In this document: positions 5,513 to 6,725 of the stretch, piece after piece
Position numbering within the stretch: the stretch's first letter is position 1
Layout of the letters: every line of letters starts with the position of its first letter
Assembly (NCBI GenBank): GCA_913064935.1
Contig: CAJYBF010000056.1
Coordinates: 1-6,725 of the forward strand
Direction: 5' to 3'
Length of the DNA stretch: 6,725 nt
Origin: an uncultured Mollicutes bacterium
GTDB taxonomy: Bacteria; Bacillota_I; Bacilli_A; MAG-NZ
Notes under the pieces: model-generated
Databases searched by the model: none
What the model saw: only the letters and a program-made list of their open reading frames with translations
What the model was told of the DNA's origin: nothing
Translations under genes and position numbers: made by a program

Positions 5513-6725
5513 TTATTTGAAAATCCTGTATACAGCATCGTGGTAAGCTTTTTCAAGTTCATCAATAGTATATGAGCTGTAATAAGCGCTCACGGGTGGC
5601 ATATCGCCTACTCTACCGGCTAGTAGATAGGATAAGAATTCATCACCCGTTTGTTCTGATATTATTTCAGTTAGCACAATAGGTATACGGTCAATAGACA
5701 GGCCTGTTGCGCCACACTTAATTAACTCTTTTACTTGTTTTGATGCCATCTCCTTGCGTACGTCAATATCTAGTCCCAATGCTCCTGAAAGGGTGTTCTC
5801 ATTCTTGGTCTGTTTTAAATAGGGGGCTAATTTATCAACTAAAAATAATGGTAATGGCAGGGTGTATTTATTGGTAGATTGATCGAGCAGGTAGGCTATT
5901 TCCTCGGCAGGTTCTTTGCTTTTTTTAGGGCGCTCATATGTTTTGTGGTAGCCTTTATATGAAATATCACCTTTTACTCCCAGTTTCATTTCAAGTACGC
6001 GTTCGATACGATTTCCTGTGCAAATCATAAGAGCAAATATTAGTGCTATTCTGTCATTTGTTGTTTGAATCCAATTTATAAGTATTTGTCTGGTGATAGG
6101 GTTTATGCCTCTACTTCCCCAGGGTAGGTTTCCGTGAAATGTTTTTAGCCAGTGTTTGGCTTTTGTTTGTGCGACAGCCCGTACTATTGGTTCATTTACA
6201 TGATCTTCTGTCGTATGTTCACTTAATAGGCTGGGTAATTGAGGTTCTTCTGGCTCTAGCTCTATTTCTACAAGGCTTCCGCCTTTCAGTATATCGCTGT
6301 AAATTTTTCGAAAAGGTATTAATCGAATATTTTTTGATGTTTTTTGTTTTTGTTGTTCTGCAAATCTTTGATTAGCTTCTTTCATATTTAATAGTGATTG
6401 TTTAAAATAACTATCTTTTAGCTCTACTCCGACACCTTTTCTACCTAAAGATACAGGACTAAAAACTTCAGTTCCAACTCCCATAAATGGAGTAAAAACC
6501 ACCTCACCAGGATTTGAATATAACTCTACAATCCTATCAATTACATCTAATTGCAACGGGTGTACGTGCTTTTCGTCGTCCTCATCTCTACTTTCTCTAA
6601 ATGGTAAAACGTTATCTATTCTCACATCATCCCAAACGCTTGACGCATATCTTTGCCAAATAATATGACTTAGCTTATTACTTTTAGGGTCTTTGTGTCC
6701 TTCGTATTTCTTTTTCAACTTATCC
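5513..6725 (-). CDS. Phage-type DNA methyltransferase C-terminal half fused to a divergent tyrosine-recombinase-like domain (5' end outside window)
   Basis: The frame is open to the right edge, so the gene starts beyond the window; the TTG at 6718 is an unlikely start. Numbering from that TTG, residues 20-112 match the C-terminal half of beta-class (N4-cytosine/N6-adenine) methyltransferases common in prophages: WQRYASSVW (21-29), HPLQLDVIDRIVELYSNPGE (53-72), the AdoMet-binding motif I FxGxG in TPFMGVGTE (76-84), and GVGVELKDSYF (95-105). The catalytic DPPY-type motif would lie further upstream, off the window. After a polar linker (about 113-185), residues 190-401 resemble a tyrosine recombinase catalytic domain: LMICTGNRIERVLEM (box I-like, Arg237), YTLPLPLFLVDKL (285-297), DRIPIVLTEI (343-352) and LLAGRVGDMPPVSAYYSSYT (365-384; Tyr379/380 as possible nucleophiles). 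The box II His is not evident and the usual LGH reads AGR, so activity is doubtful. No ATG lies between Met112 and Met231, so the recombinase part has no obvious start of its own. It ends 2 bases before the giant recombinase gene. Confidence 0.75.
   Translation of the reverse strand, partial: DKLKKKYEGHKDPKSNKLSHIIWQRYASSVWDDVRIDNVLPFRESRDEDDEKHVHPLQLDVIDRIVELYSNPGEVVFTPFMGVGTEVFSPVSLGRKGVGVELKDSYFKQSLLNMKEANQRFAEQQKQKTSKNIRLIPFRKIYSDILKGGSLVEIELEPEEPQLPSLLSEHTTEDHVNEPIVRAVAQTKAKHWLKTFHGNLPWGSRGINPITRQILINWIQTTNDRIALIFALMICTGNRIERVLEMKLGVKGDISYKGYHKTYERPKKSKEPAEEIAYLLDQSTNKYTLPLPLFLVDKLAPYLKQTKNENTLSGALGLDIDVRKEMASKQVKELIKCGATGLSIDRIPIVLTEIISEQTGDEFLSYLLAGRVGDMPPVSAYYSSYTIDELEKAYHDAVYRIFK

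Noticed and set aside
6139..6375. Plus-strand open frame of 78 codons with a hydrophobic, membrane-like composition
   Set aside because: It is antisense to the linker and methyltransferase region of the fused gene; the hydrophobicity is a by-product of reading the opposite strand of charged codons.
6716..6718. TTG as the start codon of the methyltransferase-recombinase gene
   Set aside because: The frame stays open to the window edge, and the family needs an upstream part with the DPPY-type motif, so the true start lies outside.

Overview
This is an AT-rich bacterial sequence whose left edge is a sequencing artefact. Bases 104-169 match the Illumina TruSeq index adapter. The poly-T run and sequence before it (1-103) look like read-through past the end of the library molecule. 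Genuine biological sequence starts at about base 170, so this is probably the end of a contig. No rRNA, tRNA or other taxonomic marker is present. The low GC content, the PIN-domain gene and the phage-type methyltransferase segment fit a proteobacterial accessory region, possibly gammaproteobacterial, but this assignment is weak.

Layout: at the left, the C-terminal half of a PIN-domain (VapC-like) protein lies on the + strand (170-468), cut at its 5' end by the adapter. It converges on a block of three minus-strand genes. In transcription order these are: (1) an open frame that enters from the right edge and ends at 5513, joining the C-terminal half of a phage-type beta-class DNA methyltransferase to a divergent tyrosine-recombinase-like domain; (2) a 1313-residue tyrosine recombinase (5510-1569) with a complete R-K-H-R-H-Y catalytic set near residues 805-985, starting 2 bases after the first gene stops; (3) a 294-residue protein of unknown function (1452-568), 116 bases further on, with a perfect inverted repeat in its leader.

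Interpretation: the three genes look like the recombination module of a mobile island. A divergent recombinase-like protein, a giant catalytically complete recombinase and a small orphan protein, all co-oriented, recall multi-recombinase modules such as Tn554 tnpABC, RIT elements and especially the Gamma-Mobile-Trio (gmtY-gmtZ-gmtX). That last match rests on architecture and memory, not on a search. The in-frame methyltransferase fusion is the most unusual point. It could be a true two-domain protein, a scar of insertion into a methyltransferase gene, or an assembly chimera. The short spacer between the PIN gene and the 294-residue gene (469-567) may hold the end of the element.
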